DNA of 64,000 nt from CBDANO01 sp965197665 (GTDB lineage: Bacteria; Chloroflexota; Dehalococcoidia; Lucifugimonadales; UBA3495): assembly GCA_965197665.1 (NCBI GenBank), contig CBDANO010000005.1, positions 372,001-436,000 on the forward strand. Reading direction: 5' to 3'. Both the position numbers and the translations under genes were made by a program. Below the pieces are notes generated by a model that was not told where the DNA came from, did not search any database, and was given only the letters and a program-made list of their open reading frames with translations. Of the stretch, positions 57,567-64,000 are shown piece after piece. Every line of letters begins with the position of its first letter. The first letter of the stretch is position 1.

Positions 57567-57887
57567 ATGGATTACGCGGTTTTCAAAACAGGCGGCAAGC
57601 AGTACCGGGTCAAGCCGGGAGACACGCTGGACGTAGAAAAGCTGCCCGATAGCGTAGATTCTATCGCCGAATTCGGTGAAGTCTTGGCGGTCTCCGATAA
57701 TGGAGACGTTACCTTCGGGTCGCCCTTCATTCCCGGTGCAAAGGTGCTGGCCCAAGTCCAGTCCCACTACCGGGACCGGAAAATAGTGGTCTTCAAGTAC
57801 AAGCCCAAGGTCCGCTACCGCCGCAAGCTCAGCCACCGACAGGGATATACGCGCTTAAGGATCCAAGATATCCAGGTGGAGCAGTGA
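57567..57887 (+). CDS. rplU: 50S ribosomal protein L21
   Basis: 106 residues, complete: MDYAVFKTGGKQYRVKPGDTLDVEKL, KVLAQVQSHYRDRKIVVFKYKPKVRYRRKLSHRQGYTRLRIQDI. It matches L21 throughout, including the basic C-terminal region that contacts 23S rRNA. It opens the conserved rplU-rpmA order, with rpmA 61 bases later. Start ATG with AAGGAT upstream and a promoter ending 17 bases before it. Confidence 0.98.
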   Translation: MDYAVFKTGGKQYRVKPGDTLDVEKLPDSVDSIAEFGEVLAVSDNGDVTFGSPFIPGAKVLAQVQSHYRDRKIVVFKYKPKVRYRRKLSHRQGYTRLRIQDIQVEQ

Positions 57888-57948
57888 AAGGCTCGACCCG
57901 CCGGGACTCCGGAGAAGGAGACCGGACCTCAATCGGAAGGACAGGACG

Positions 57949-58206
57949 ATGGCGCATAAGAAAGCCGGCGGCAGCAGCAACAATGGCCGGGACAGCAACG
58001 CGCAACGCTTGGGAGTAAAGCGGTACGGAGGCGAGATCGTATCCAGCGGCTCCATATTGGTCCGGCAGAGAGGCACTCGGATTCGTCCGGGGGCCAACGT
58101 TGGGCTGGGCCGCGACTATACCTTGTTCGCCAAGATGGACGGGGAAGTCAAATTCGAGTGGGCCGCCAAAGGCAAGCGCCGGGTTAGCGTATATCCGGTG
58201 GGCTAA
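57949..58206 (+). CDS. rpmA: 50S ribosomal protein L27
   Basis: 85 residues: MAHKKAGGSSNNGRDSNAQRLGVKRYGGEIVSSGSILVRQRG, the standard L27 N-terminus that reaches the peptidyl-transferase centre, with no cleavable leader as in Firmicutes. SD GGAAGGACAGG lies before the ATG. It is the second gene of the rplU-rpmA-rpmE run. Confidence 0.98.
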   Translation: MAHKKAGGSSNNGRDSNAQRLGVKRYGGEIVSSGSILVRQRGTRIRPGANVGLGRDYTLFAKMDGEVKFEWAAKGKRRVSVYPVG

Positions 58207-58251
58207 TCCAGCAGGCAATCATATAGCAGTTGTACCGGGTTAAAGAGAGTC

Positions 58252-58452
58252 ATGAAAGCCGATATTCACCCAGAATTCCACAAAGCTACCGTAGCGTGTT
58301 CGTGCGGGAACGTATTCGAGACGGGAGCTACCAAGCCCAATCTCAGAATAGAGATTTGCAGTAAGTGTCACCCCTTCTATACCGGCGAGCAGCGCATAGT
58401 GGACACCCAAGGGCGCGTTGAACGGTTGCGGCGGCGCTATAACCTGCAATAG
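58252..58452 (+). CDS. rpmE: 50S ribosomal protein L31, zinc (C+) form
   Basis: 66 residues: MKADIHPEFHKATVACSCGNVFETGATKPNLRIEICSKCHPFYTG. The Cys residues (CSCG, CSKCH) mark the zinc-binding form of L31. It lies 45 bases after rpmA, probably the same transcript. No prfA, the usual partner in other bacteria, follows here. Confidence 0.97.
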   Translation: MKADIHPEFHKATVACSCGNVFETGATKPNLRIEICSKCHPFYTGEQRIVDTQGRVERLRRRYNLQ

Positions 58453-58679
58453 AGTCCCAAGGCAATCGGGGGCCGGACACTCTCGATTCCCTTCAGCCTA
58501 GTCCTCTACCGTGTGGATGGTCGTCCCCCAAACGTAAAGGCGGGCCGGCGGCCAAACTTTAGACCCTGCGGACGGTTTGCGGGAACGGCATCGACCCCTC
58601 GAGTCACGTTTCTCACCCCGTTACTGCTTGGGGGCACTAGTCCTGCCAACGTGTTTCGCGCCTGGCCGAGGAGGTGGGG

Positions 58680-59669
58680 TTGGCGCAAGAGGCAAGTTTC
58701 TTCTACGGCGGACAAGCGGTCATCGAAGGAGTGATGATCCGCGGCCGTAACTACTTCAGCTTGGCGGTCCGACGCCAGGACGGCAGCATCGACCAGCGGT
58801 GCGAACCCCTGAACCCCCTCTATACCGGCCGATTTCGCCGGTGGCCCTTTTTGCGGGGCGTACTGGTCCTGATAGAAACCATGTCCCTTGGCGTCAAGGC
58901 CCTGAACCTGTCGGCCAACATGTCCGTCCAAGACCAGGAGGGCGAGGCAGCCGCCGAGATTCCCGGCTGGGTCTTAGGCGGTACTCTACTCGTGGCCCTC
59001 TTGCTGGGAATTGGGGTGTTCTTCCTGCTCCCCTTGGGCATCGTCTGGGCGATGGATTCGGTAGTACCGTCGGACTTGGCCAGCGAGCTTATCGAGGGAG
59101 GGCTGCGCTTGGCTATTCTGGTGGTTTACATTTGGGGAATCAGCTTCTTGCGGGATATCAAACGTGTCTTCGCGTACCACGGGGCGGAGCACATGGCGGT
59201 GCACACCTATGAGGCGGGCCTGCCCCTGGAATTAGAAAACGTGAAGAAGTTCCCCACCCCCCACCCTCGATGCGGTACGGCTTTCCTCTTGACCGTGATG
59301 CTGGTGTCGGTGGTTGTGTTTGCGCTGTTGATGGGTCCGCCGATAGAATGGCGGATCCTCTCCAGAGTCCTATTCATCCCGGTCATAGCCGCCGTGAGCT
59401 ATGAGATCATCCGCTTTAGCGGCGCTCACCAGCATTGGCCCATCGGGCAGCTCTTGGCCCGGCCCGGGCTGCTCTTGCAGCGGCTGACCACCAGATATCC
59501 TGATGACGGCCAGATAGAGGTCGCCATCCGCGCTATGGAGTCCGCGGTCGCCGCCGACCAAGGGCGCCGCTATTCCGATGCGGGCGAGTCGGGCCAGGAT
59601 GGCCCCGCTCCCAACGGCGCCTTGGACGACACTGCGGCAGCCAAGGAACTCCATCCCGCCGAGGAATAG
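58680..59669 (+). CDS. DUF1385 membrane protein
   Basis: The preferred start is TTG 58680 (329 residues), with GGAGG five bases upstream; the GTG at 58674 overlaps that SD. DUF1385 signature: FFYGGQAVIEGVMIRGRNYFSLAVRRQDGSI, RRWPFLRGVLVLIETMSLGVKALNLSANM, KRVFAYHGAEHMAVHTYEAGLPL (with the HGAEH motif) and TPHPRCGTAFLL. Four or more membrane segments are visible. Its role is unknown; the family often lies near prfA or rpmE, as here. The C-terminal 60 residues are a low-complexity acidic tail. Confidence 0.88.
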   Translation: MAQEASFFYGGQAVIEGVMIRGRNYFSLAVRRQDGSIDQRCEPLNPLYTGRFRRWPFLRGVLVLIETMSLGVKALNLSANMSVQDQEGEAAAEIPGWVLGGTLLVALLLGIGVFFLLPLGIVWAMDSVVPSDLASELIEGGLRLAILVVYIWGISFLRDIKRVFAYHGAEHMAVHTYEAGLPLELENVKKFPTPHPRCGTAFLLTVMLVSVVVFALLMGPPIEWRILSRVLFIPVIAAVSYEIIRFSGAHQHWPIGQLLARPGLLLQRLTTRYPDDGQIEVAIRAMESAVAADQGRRYSDAGESGQDGPAPNGALDDTAAAKELHPAEE

Positions 59670-59756
59670 CTAACCCGACTCGCGAGTTTCTTATCCCCTG
59701 TCCGGGCACGACGCGAGGGTTGCCCCACCCCGTAAAGAAAGAGTGTGGTTGGCACG
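59668..59756 (+). repeat. Dispersed repeat family A, partial copy 6
   Basis: Left end CTAACCCGACTCGCGAGTTTC, then CGGGCACGACGCGAGGGTTG and CCCCGTAAAGAAAGAGTGTGG. The first arm of the hairpin (GAGTGTGGTTGGC) is the same as in copy 2 at 17.5 kb, but the second arm is missing. It starts right at the end of the DUF1385 gene. Confidence 0.75.
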
Positions 59757-59776
59757 TCGCGGCGAGATTAGCCCAT

Positions 59777-60130
59777 CTATGCGCCAGCCGAAGGCCTTTG
59801 GAGCAAGCCGGGCGCTTCATCCGCGGGTACGAACCTAAACCCGGCCTGTTCGGCAACCCGCCTGTCCAGGTCCGTGTCCCCAACGTGGATGTATTCCCGG
59901 GCCTGGAACTGAGTAACGAGGCCGTCAAGGTGGTGCTTCAAGACGGTGAAGTCCACCGTAATCCCGTGCTCCTCCCAGAGCCGGCGCTGGCCGTTGACGG
60001 TGCGGTCGGAGCAGCTTCCCACCAGGAAGCCCCTTCGTTGCGCCTCTACGACCATGTCCATAGTAACGCTGCCCGGTGGTTCACCAACCTCCAGCGTTCC
60101 GTCGATGTCGAAACTAATGAGCGTAGCCAG
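59777..60130 (-). CDS. HAD-superfamily hydrolase with no ordinary start codon
   Basis: The translated frame contains HAD motif I as LISFDIDGTLEVGEPP, motif II Ser in FLVGSCSDRTVNGQRR, and the late acidic motif EYIHVGDTDLDRRVAEQAGFRFV, about 117 residues. It follows the DUF35 gene's TAA by 18 bases. Between that TAA and the DIDGT motif no ATG, GTG or TTG occurs in frame: the only ATG is at 60061, after motif I. Translation must use CTG (60130) or ATT (60118), or be coupled to the upstream gene. A frameshift is possible. The coding case is strong because the motifs are intact. Confidence 0.65.
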   Translation of the reverse strand: MATLISFDIDGTLEVGEPPGSVTMDMVVEAQRRGFLVGSCSDRTVNGQRRLWEEHGITVDFTVLKHHLDGLVTQFQAREYIHVGDTDLDRRVAEQAGFRFVPADEAPGLLQRPSAGA

Positions 60131-60148
60131 ACGGGGCTTCTTTTCGGT

Positions 60149-60652
60149 TTAGACAGGATACTGCCAGACTTGTTCCCGGGGGGCTTCGTCCGACAACCTG
60201 AATTGGGGTAGGGTAAACCCGTCATCCCCTTCCTGAAACACCACCTCCACCCGTTTGCCTATTGCCACCTTCTCCTCCTTCTCGGGTCTCATCTCCCTAT
60301 CCAGAAGATTGGCCGTAATGCGCAGACCGTCACCGGGATTGGGCTGCCCCCGCTGTTCATCAAGCTCCACCAACACAATGGGGAAGGGCGTCCACTCCCG
60401 CAAACCCGGTATGACTGTGTGGGCGACGATTTGATAGCTGTGGACCGTTCCCTTGCCGCTCACTTCCCGCCATTCCCAGGTTAACGAAGTACACCAAGGA
60501 CAGCCGGGGCCCGGTTCCCCCCGGAGAAGACCGCAATCCAGGCATTTCTTTACCACCAGACGGTGTTCCCTCGCGGCGTCGAAGTAGCCCTTATACTCGG
60601 TATCTGCGTCCGGAATATTTATAGTCTGGCCCCGGTATTCATACGCCGGCAT
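60149..60652 (-). CDS. DUF35 OB-fold/zinc-ribbon acyl-CoA-binding protein
   Basis: 167 residues: a zinc ribbon (KKCLDCGLLRGEPGPGCPWC) and an OB-fold part (REVSGKGTVHSYQIVAHTVIPG, PIVLVELDE, VAIGKRVEVVFQE). DUF35 proteins pair with thiolase-like partners, where the complex serves as a hydratase/aldolase in steroid or acyl side-chain breakdown. Here the partner gene lies upstream on the same strand (60778-61995). SD GGGGAGGTGG sits in a sequence that echoes the end of the thiolase gene (see repeats). Confidence 0.9.
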   Translation of the reverse strand: MPAYEYRGQTINIPDADTEYKGYFDAAREHRLVVKKCLDCGLLRGEPGPGCPWCTSLTWEWREVSGKGTVHSYQIVAHTVIPGLREWTPFPIVLVELDEQRGQPNPGDGLRITANLLDREMRPEKEEKVAIGKRVEVVFQEGDDGFTLPQFRLSDEAPREQVWQYPV

Positions 60653-60657
60653 AGGTC

Positions 60658-60801
60658 CACCTCCCCGTTATGAAGGCGCTATCTCTCATCCGGTACCTGC
60701 TCTATGAACAATCGCCTCTATCTCCGCATTATGAGGGCGCTGCCGCGGCGCTGCACCTGCGACGACGTTGCCCTAGCCTACCTACGCATTATGAGGGCGC
60801 T
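60658..60801 (-). repeat. Three echoes of the thiolase gene end, spaced about 60 bp
   Basis: 60778-60801 is the gene's own end (encoding SALIMRR and stop). 60718-60741 encodes exactly the same residues and stop with synonymous codon changes. 60658-60680 is a diverged third copy (encoding SAFITGRW) that now carries the SD of the DUF35 gene. The copies are 60-61 bases apart; the sequence between is not conserved. Confidence 0.8.
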
Positions 60802-61995
60802 TCCTACTGCCGGGGTGCCCCATCCCATGTTCATGCTTACCTCGGCGCCCTTCACTTGGCGGCACCCGCCTTCCGAATAATCGTAGGTATGCTTACCCTC
60901 TTCCGCCCCAGGACAGTAGTCGTCGACGCTGCCTCTTAGCTGCCTCACGTTCTCTATGACCATGTTCATGCCGTGGGTGTAACCCTCGCACAGGTGGCCG
61001 CCGCTGGTGTTATTGGGCCGCTTCCCCCCCAGATTGATGACGCCGCTGGTCACGTAGTCTTTACCCTCCCCCTTTTGGCACCAACCGTAGTCCTCGAACT
61101 GGAGTAGGGCCGTATAGGTGAAGGCGTCATAGCAGCCGGTCACGTCGATATCGTCGTGGGTGACTCCGGCTAGGTCGAAGACCCTGGGGCCGATGTAGTG
61201 CCCGGCTACCCTGGATATGGGCCCGTGCTGGTAATGAAAGTCCCCTCCCGGCTTGGTACCTCGGCCTTGGACCCCCAGGATGTAGACGGGCGGGCGGCGC
61301 AGGTCCCTCCCCCGCTCCGCCGACGTTACAATGACGCAGGTGGCGTTGTCAGTCTCCAGGCAGCAGTCCAGCAAGTGGGCGCAAGGCCGCACGATCCAAC
61401 GAGAATTCAAGACGTCCTCCACCGACACCCGCTGCTTCATCAGCGCCTTGGGGTTGTTGCTGGCGTGGTTGCTATGGGCCGCTTTGATGTATGCCAATTG
61501 CTCGCTGGTGACGCCGTACTCCATCATGTGCCGGGTGAAGGTGAAAGCGAACCGTTGCACGGCGCTGATCATCCCATAGGGCCGGGTCATGAGGTCGGGG
61601 CCGGCCACCGGCGCCGCGGCCCTTGCTCCGGTACCTCCGATGCGGACTTGGGAGTACCCGTTCATGGAGCGGTAGACCGCCACGGTATCGCACATGCCCG
61701 CCTCGATGGCCCCCATGGCCAGCCCTACCAACGCCTCGGTGCTGGAGCCGCCGCCCGAGCAGTCCATGTAGAAGTTGGGCCGGATTCCCAGGTCGTACAT
61801 CACCGACGTAGAAGGAGTGGAATCGCCGCCGTGATAGCTCATTAGCCCATCCACTTGCTGGGAGGAAAGGCCGGCGTCGTCCATGGCCTTCCGTATTGCT
61901 TCCACCGCTAGGGCCCTGGTAGTGCGCCCCGAGCCGCGGCTGTATTCGGTCTCGCCGACGCCGGCGATGCAGTATTTGTCTCTCAGATTCGCCAA
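60778..61995 (-). CDS. Thiolase-like (Ltp2/SCP2-type) protein, nucleophile Cys replaced
   Basis: 405 residues from TTG 61995 (AGGAGG seven bases upstream; the GTG at 62019 lies before this SD). Thiolase-fold: CIAGVGETEYSRGSGRTTRALAVEAIRKAMDDAGL, then MDCSGGGSSTEALVGLAMGAIEAG, GGHLCEGYTHGMNMVIENVRQLRG. Aligned to thiolases, the acylated Cys of the CxSG elbow falls at a Gly of SGGGSS, as in Ltp2-type aldolases that work with a DUF35 partner. That partner is the next gene downstream. It probably cleaves an acyl side chain by retro-aldol chemistry (inference). Confidence 0.88.
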   Translation of the reverse strand: MANLRDKYCIAGVGETEYSRGSGRTTRALAVEAIRKAMDDAGLSSQQVDGLMSYHGGDSTPSTSVMYDLGIRPNFYMDCSGGGSSTEALVGLAMGAIEAGMCDTVAVYRSMNGYSQVRIGGTGARAAAPVAGPDLMTRPYGMISAVQRFAFTFTRHMMEYGVTSEQLAYIKAAHSNHASNNPKALMKQRVSVEDVLNSRWIVRPCAHLLDCCLETDNATCVIVTSAERGRDLRRPPVYILGVQGRGTKPGGDFHYQHGPISRVAGHYIGPRVFDLAGVTHDDIDVTGCYDAFTYTALLQFEDYGWCQKGEGKDYVTSGVINLGGKRPNNTSGGHLCEGYTHGMNMVIENVRQLRGSVDDYCPGAEEGKHTYDYSEGGCRQVKGAEVSMNMGWGTPAVGSALIMRR

Positions 61996-62097
61996 GTAAC
62001 GCCTCCTGTCGCCGGGCACGATTAGGGCGGGACTTCCGAATACAACCGTCCAAGAGATCCAGGGAGAGGATTGGGGATAGGGCCTCGGGCGCCAAAG

Positions 62098-63390
62098 CTA
62101 CATGACGTTCCATCTTGGACGCCGGCTTGCCTCGTCCTTTAAGTAATCGACAATCCAGTCGCGGACCGGCCCCGCCACGTAGAAGATGGGTCTGATCAGG
62201 TCCGCTTCATCGGAGATGAGCCCCTCCTCCCGCGCCCGGGCCGCAGCCTCCGACCCGGGCAGAACTCTTACACCGACCCTGAGGTTGGCGACGGCCGGCT
62301 CACGCTCCCGGAAAAACGCAAGTTTTTCCTCGACGGTTTCTCTGGTCTCCCCAGGCTCTCCGAAGCTTTGTGAAATCGTATAGTGAAGGCCGCCGTCTTC
62401 GCAAAGTTGACAAACTTCAGACAAGGATCCAAGACGCGCGGCCAACGGGGCCACTCCGAGACCCTCTCCGCCGGACCCGGCCATCAAGACCAAGCTGCAA
62501 CCGGCCTGCTTCATGAGGCGTACCAACTCCGAATCGCAGCTATGAGGCGCCAAGCAAGTGTTCCAGTGGAGCTTCAGGTCCGTCTCCATCAGGGCGCGGC
62601 ACAGGGACTTGGCGTGGGACAGAGGGATGTTGAATCCATTGTCGATGAAGAATATCTTGTTCAGTCCCAGGCGCGCCTCCAAGTCCTTGACTTCCTCCAC
62701 CACTTCCTGAACCGGCCGGATTACTCGCCAAGCGCCGTCTTCAGGTTCGCTTGCTGACGCTGAGGTAGGGTAGGAGAAGCTCCCCAGCTTGGTCAGCACT
62801 CCGATGCCGAATCCGGCTTGACGGTACTTGGCCAAGTCCAAGTCCTCCAAGCGAGGAGGTCTGCTGAAACCGGAAGAGGAACGCAGCCCGTTGAAAATGA
62901 CTTCGCCGTTTTCCCGGTAGACCAGTCCGGGCAAGTCGCGGTAGGGCTTCGACGCCTCTAACCGGTCAGCCAGTTCGGCAAAGGTCTCCCCGGCGTCGCC
63001 GGCAATTCCCAAGTCCGGCTGGATGTAATCGAAACACTGGCGAGGGAGGATGCTGAAGGCGGGGCCGCCGCATACGATGGTTGCTTGGCGGTTCGACCGT
63101 ACAATGTCGGCCACCCGCTTGGTGACCGGGAGCGCCCATTGAGGGTCCAAGAAGCTGCCGTTGTCCAGGTTTCGAAGGGACAGTCCTACCAAGTCCGGTT
63201 GGTACCGGTTTACCGCCGCCGTTACGTCGGCCTCGTAGTCGTCGCAGAACATCAGGTCCAGCACCTCGACGGGGTGGCGCTCCGGATCGAGGTACCCCGC
63301 CACGTAGGCCAGTCCTATGGGAAGGGGCCGGGCATCCATTCGGCCCATCAGCCGGTCATGGCGGTTGGTAGCAATGAGCAGGACCCGCAC
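62098..63390 (-). CDS. B12-binding/radical-SAM-fold protein without the cluster cysteines
   Basis: 430 residues from GTG 63390 (GGAGG six bases upstream; the longer frame to 63705 overlaps the neighbour and has a non-family N-terminus). Residues about 1-150 form the B12-binding Rossmann domain (PLPIGLAYVAGYLDPERHPVEVLDLMF, TIVCGGPAFSILPRQCFDYIQPDLGIAGDAGETFAEL). A radical SAM-type barrel follows (KIFFIDNGFNIPLSHAKSLCRALMETDLKLHWNTCLAPH). The position where CxxxCxxC should stand reads TKLGSFSYPTSAS (residues 200-212): all three cysteines are gone. The DNA shows no frameshift. The protein is probably not a radical enzyme. Related to the normal enzyme at 2272-4062. Confidence 0.82.
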   Translation of the reverse strand: MRVLLIATNRHDRLMGRMDARPLPIGLAYVAGYLDPERHPVEVLDLMFCDDYEADVTAAVNRYQPDLVGLSLRNLDNGSFLDPQWALPVTKRVADIVRSNRQATIVCGGPAFSILPRQCFDYIQPDLGIAGDAGETFAELADRLEASKPYRDLPGLVYRENGEVIFNGLRSSSGFSRPPRLEDLDLAKYRQAGFGIGVLTKLGSFSYPTSASASEPEDGAWRVIRPVQEVVEEVKDLEARLGLNKIFFIDNGFNIPLSHAKSLCRALMETDLKLHWNTCLAPHSCDSELVRLMKQAGCSLVLMAGSGGEGLGVAPLAARLGSLSEVCQLCEDGGLHYTISQSFGEPGETRETVEEKLAFFREREPAVANLRVGVRVLPGSEAAARAREEGLISDEADLIRPIFYVAGPVRDWIVDYLKDEASRRPRWNVM

Positions 63391-63509
63391 TTCGGCCTCC
63401 GGTCGTAGGCTGGGGCGGCCGCTGCCATTATTACCGATGCCGGGGTATTTGACAAACAAAGACCGGGGGTAGGGAGATGAGGGTGTCGAATCAATCTGAG
63501 GCGGACGGT

Positions 63510-64000
63510 CTACCGGTGGGCCGGGGCATACAAGAACACTTCGTGCCGCTTCAAGGCGCGAAAGGGAAGGTTGGGGCAATACCGGGTTAGAATCTCCTTG
63601 GCCCTGGCGCCCGCCGCTGGAGGCTCTATGGCGTAGGTCAAAAACTCCTTGGGCGCCACCTGTTGGGCGATGCGGGCTCCGTCCTCCAAAGCCGTTCCCA
63701 TCCATAGCAAAACATCGACCCTTACCCTGGATTCTTCCCCGTCCGGCGCACGGGCCGCCGAGGGGCCTTGACGAGGGACTTGCTCCATCTGGGGAAATGG
63801 AGTCGTGTCTCCCGGCAGGTATATGGTGACGCCGTCGGCGGTCCGCACCAAGAAGGACAGAGGTTCGGTTGCGGGGTGATGGCAGTGAAGGGCGGTGACG
63901 GTGGCGTCGCCGACGTTGAGCCTATCGCCGGGAATCATCTCCGCCGCGGTGGAGGCGCCGCGGGCCGGAAGCGCTCCGTTAAGACGACGGGTCAAGGATG
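63510..64000 (-). CDS. MBL-fold metallohydrolase, C-terminal part (continues past the window)
   Basis: The frame is open to the window edge (the TTG at 63995 is not necessarily the start). About 163 codons are seen: NVGDATVTALHCHHPATEPLSFLVRTADGVTIYLPGDTTPFPQM is the middle of an UlaG-type metallo-beta-lactamase domain, with His ligands and the GD motif that binds metal; the HxHxDH motif would be further upstream, outside the window. It ends at KRHEVFLYAPAHR. It lies 119 bases from the B12/radical SAM-like gene, same strand. Confidence 0.75.
   Translation of the reverse strand, partial: SLTRRLNGALPARGASTAAEMIPGDRLNVGDATVTALHCHHPATEPLSFLVRTADGVTIYLPGDTTPFPQMEQVPRQGPSAARAPDGEESRVRVDVLLWMGTALEDGARIAQQVAPKEFLTYAIEPPAAGARAKEILTRYCPNLPFRALKRHEVFLYAPAHR

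Noticed and set aside
62098..63705. Full 535-residue frame for the radical-SAM-like gene
   Set aside because: Its first 105 codons overlap the neighbouring MBL gene end and lack family sequence; GTG 63390 has a good SD.

Overview
The window looks like a piece of a high-GC (about 60 %) free-living bacterial chromosome, most likely a Chloroflexota member of the SAR202/Dehalococcoidia type. This rests on the mix of luciferase-like (LLM) flavin oxidoreductases, CaiB-type CoA-transferase, MmgE/PrpD, a molybdenum hydroxylase, thiolase/DUF35, several metallo-beta-lactamase (MBL) hydrolases and many single-copy housekeeping genes. That assignment is inference from gene content, not a measured phylogeny. 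No rRNA, tRNA, CRISPR array, phage gene or transposase was recognised.

Layout. 1-4.1 kb (minus): the start of recJ, then fabF and a cobalamin-dependent radical SAM protein with a repeated tail. 4.4-24 kb: an accessory catabolic region with three LLM oxidoreductases, three alpha/beta hydrolases, an MBL / pseudo-carboxypeptidase-GH105 fusion / molybdenum hydroxylase operon, acyl-CoA dehydrogenase, MmgE/PrpD, CaiB, a hydantoinase-type amidohydrolase, a ferritin-like protein and an orphan HicB. 24-27.3 kb: cobI and leuS. 28-32.9 kb (plus): a potassium-uptake operon (trkH, three trkA-type subunits, a universal stress protein) followed by pheA. 33.4-42.4 kb: HAD phosphatase, mutL, an MBL hydrolase, a tiny Tat-signal protein, an FAD oxidoreductase translationally coupled to a flippase-like membrane protein, htpX and an unknown membrane protein. 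42.4-50.1 kb: fmt, a promoter-rich intergenic region with a 23-codon ORF and foldback RNA, rpsP-khpA-rimM, yebC-ruvC-ruvA, a retropepsin-like protein and uvrB. 50.2-59.7 kb: a split D-glutamate cyclase pair, recG-degV-fakA, rplU-rpmA-rpmE and a DUF1385 membrane protein. 59.7-64 kb (minus): a HAD protein without a normal start codon, a DUF35/thiolase-like pair, a radical-SAM-fold protein that has lost its cluster cysteines, and the edge of another MBL gene.

How it fits together. The housekeeping genes are dense and operonic. The accessory region is looser, and its gaps carry dispersed non-coding repeats. Family A (six copies; long copies have about 20-bp terminal inverted repeats and an internal hairpin whose sequence changes while pairing is kept) sits at gene ends. 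Family B (four copies, about 60 bp) sits in gaps near gene starts. A separate 137-bp inverted-repeat element lies before trkH. Twice, the last codons and stop codon of a gene are echoed just downstream of that gene's stop.

Most unusual items: the repeat families, the stop-codon echoes, the cysteine-less B12/radical-SAM homologue, the dead-M14/GH105 fusion, the 29-residue repeat tail on the other radical SAM protein, and two intergenic regions (around 33.0 and 43.7 kb) with good promoters and foldback structure that probably encode unannotated RNAs.
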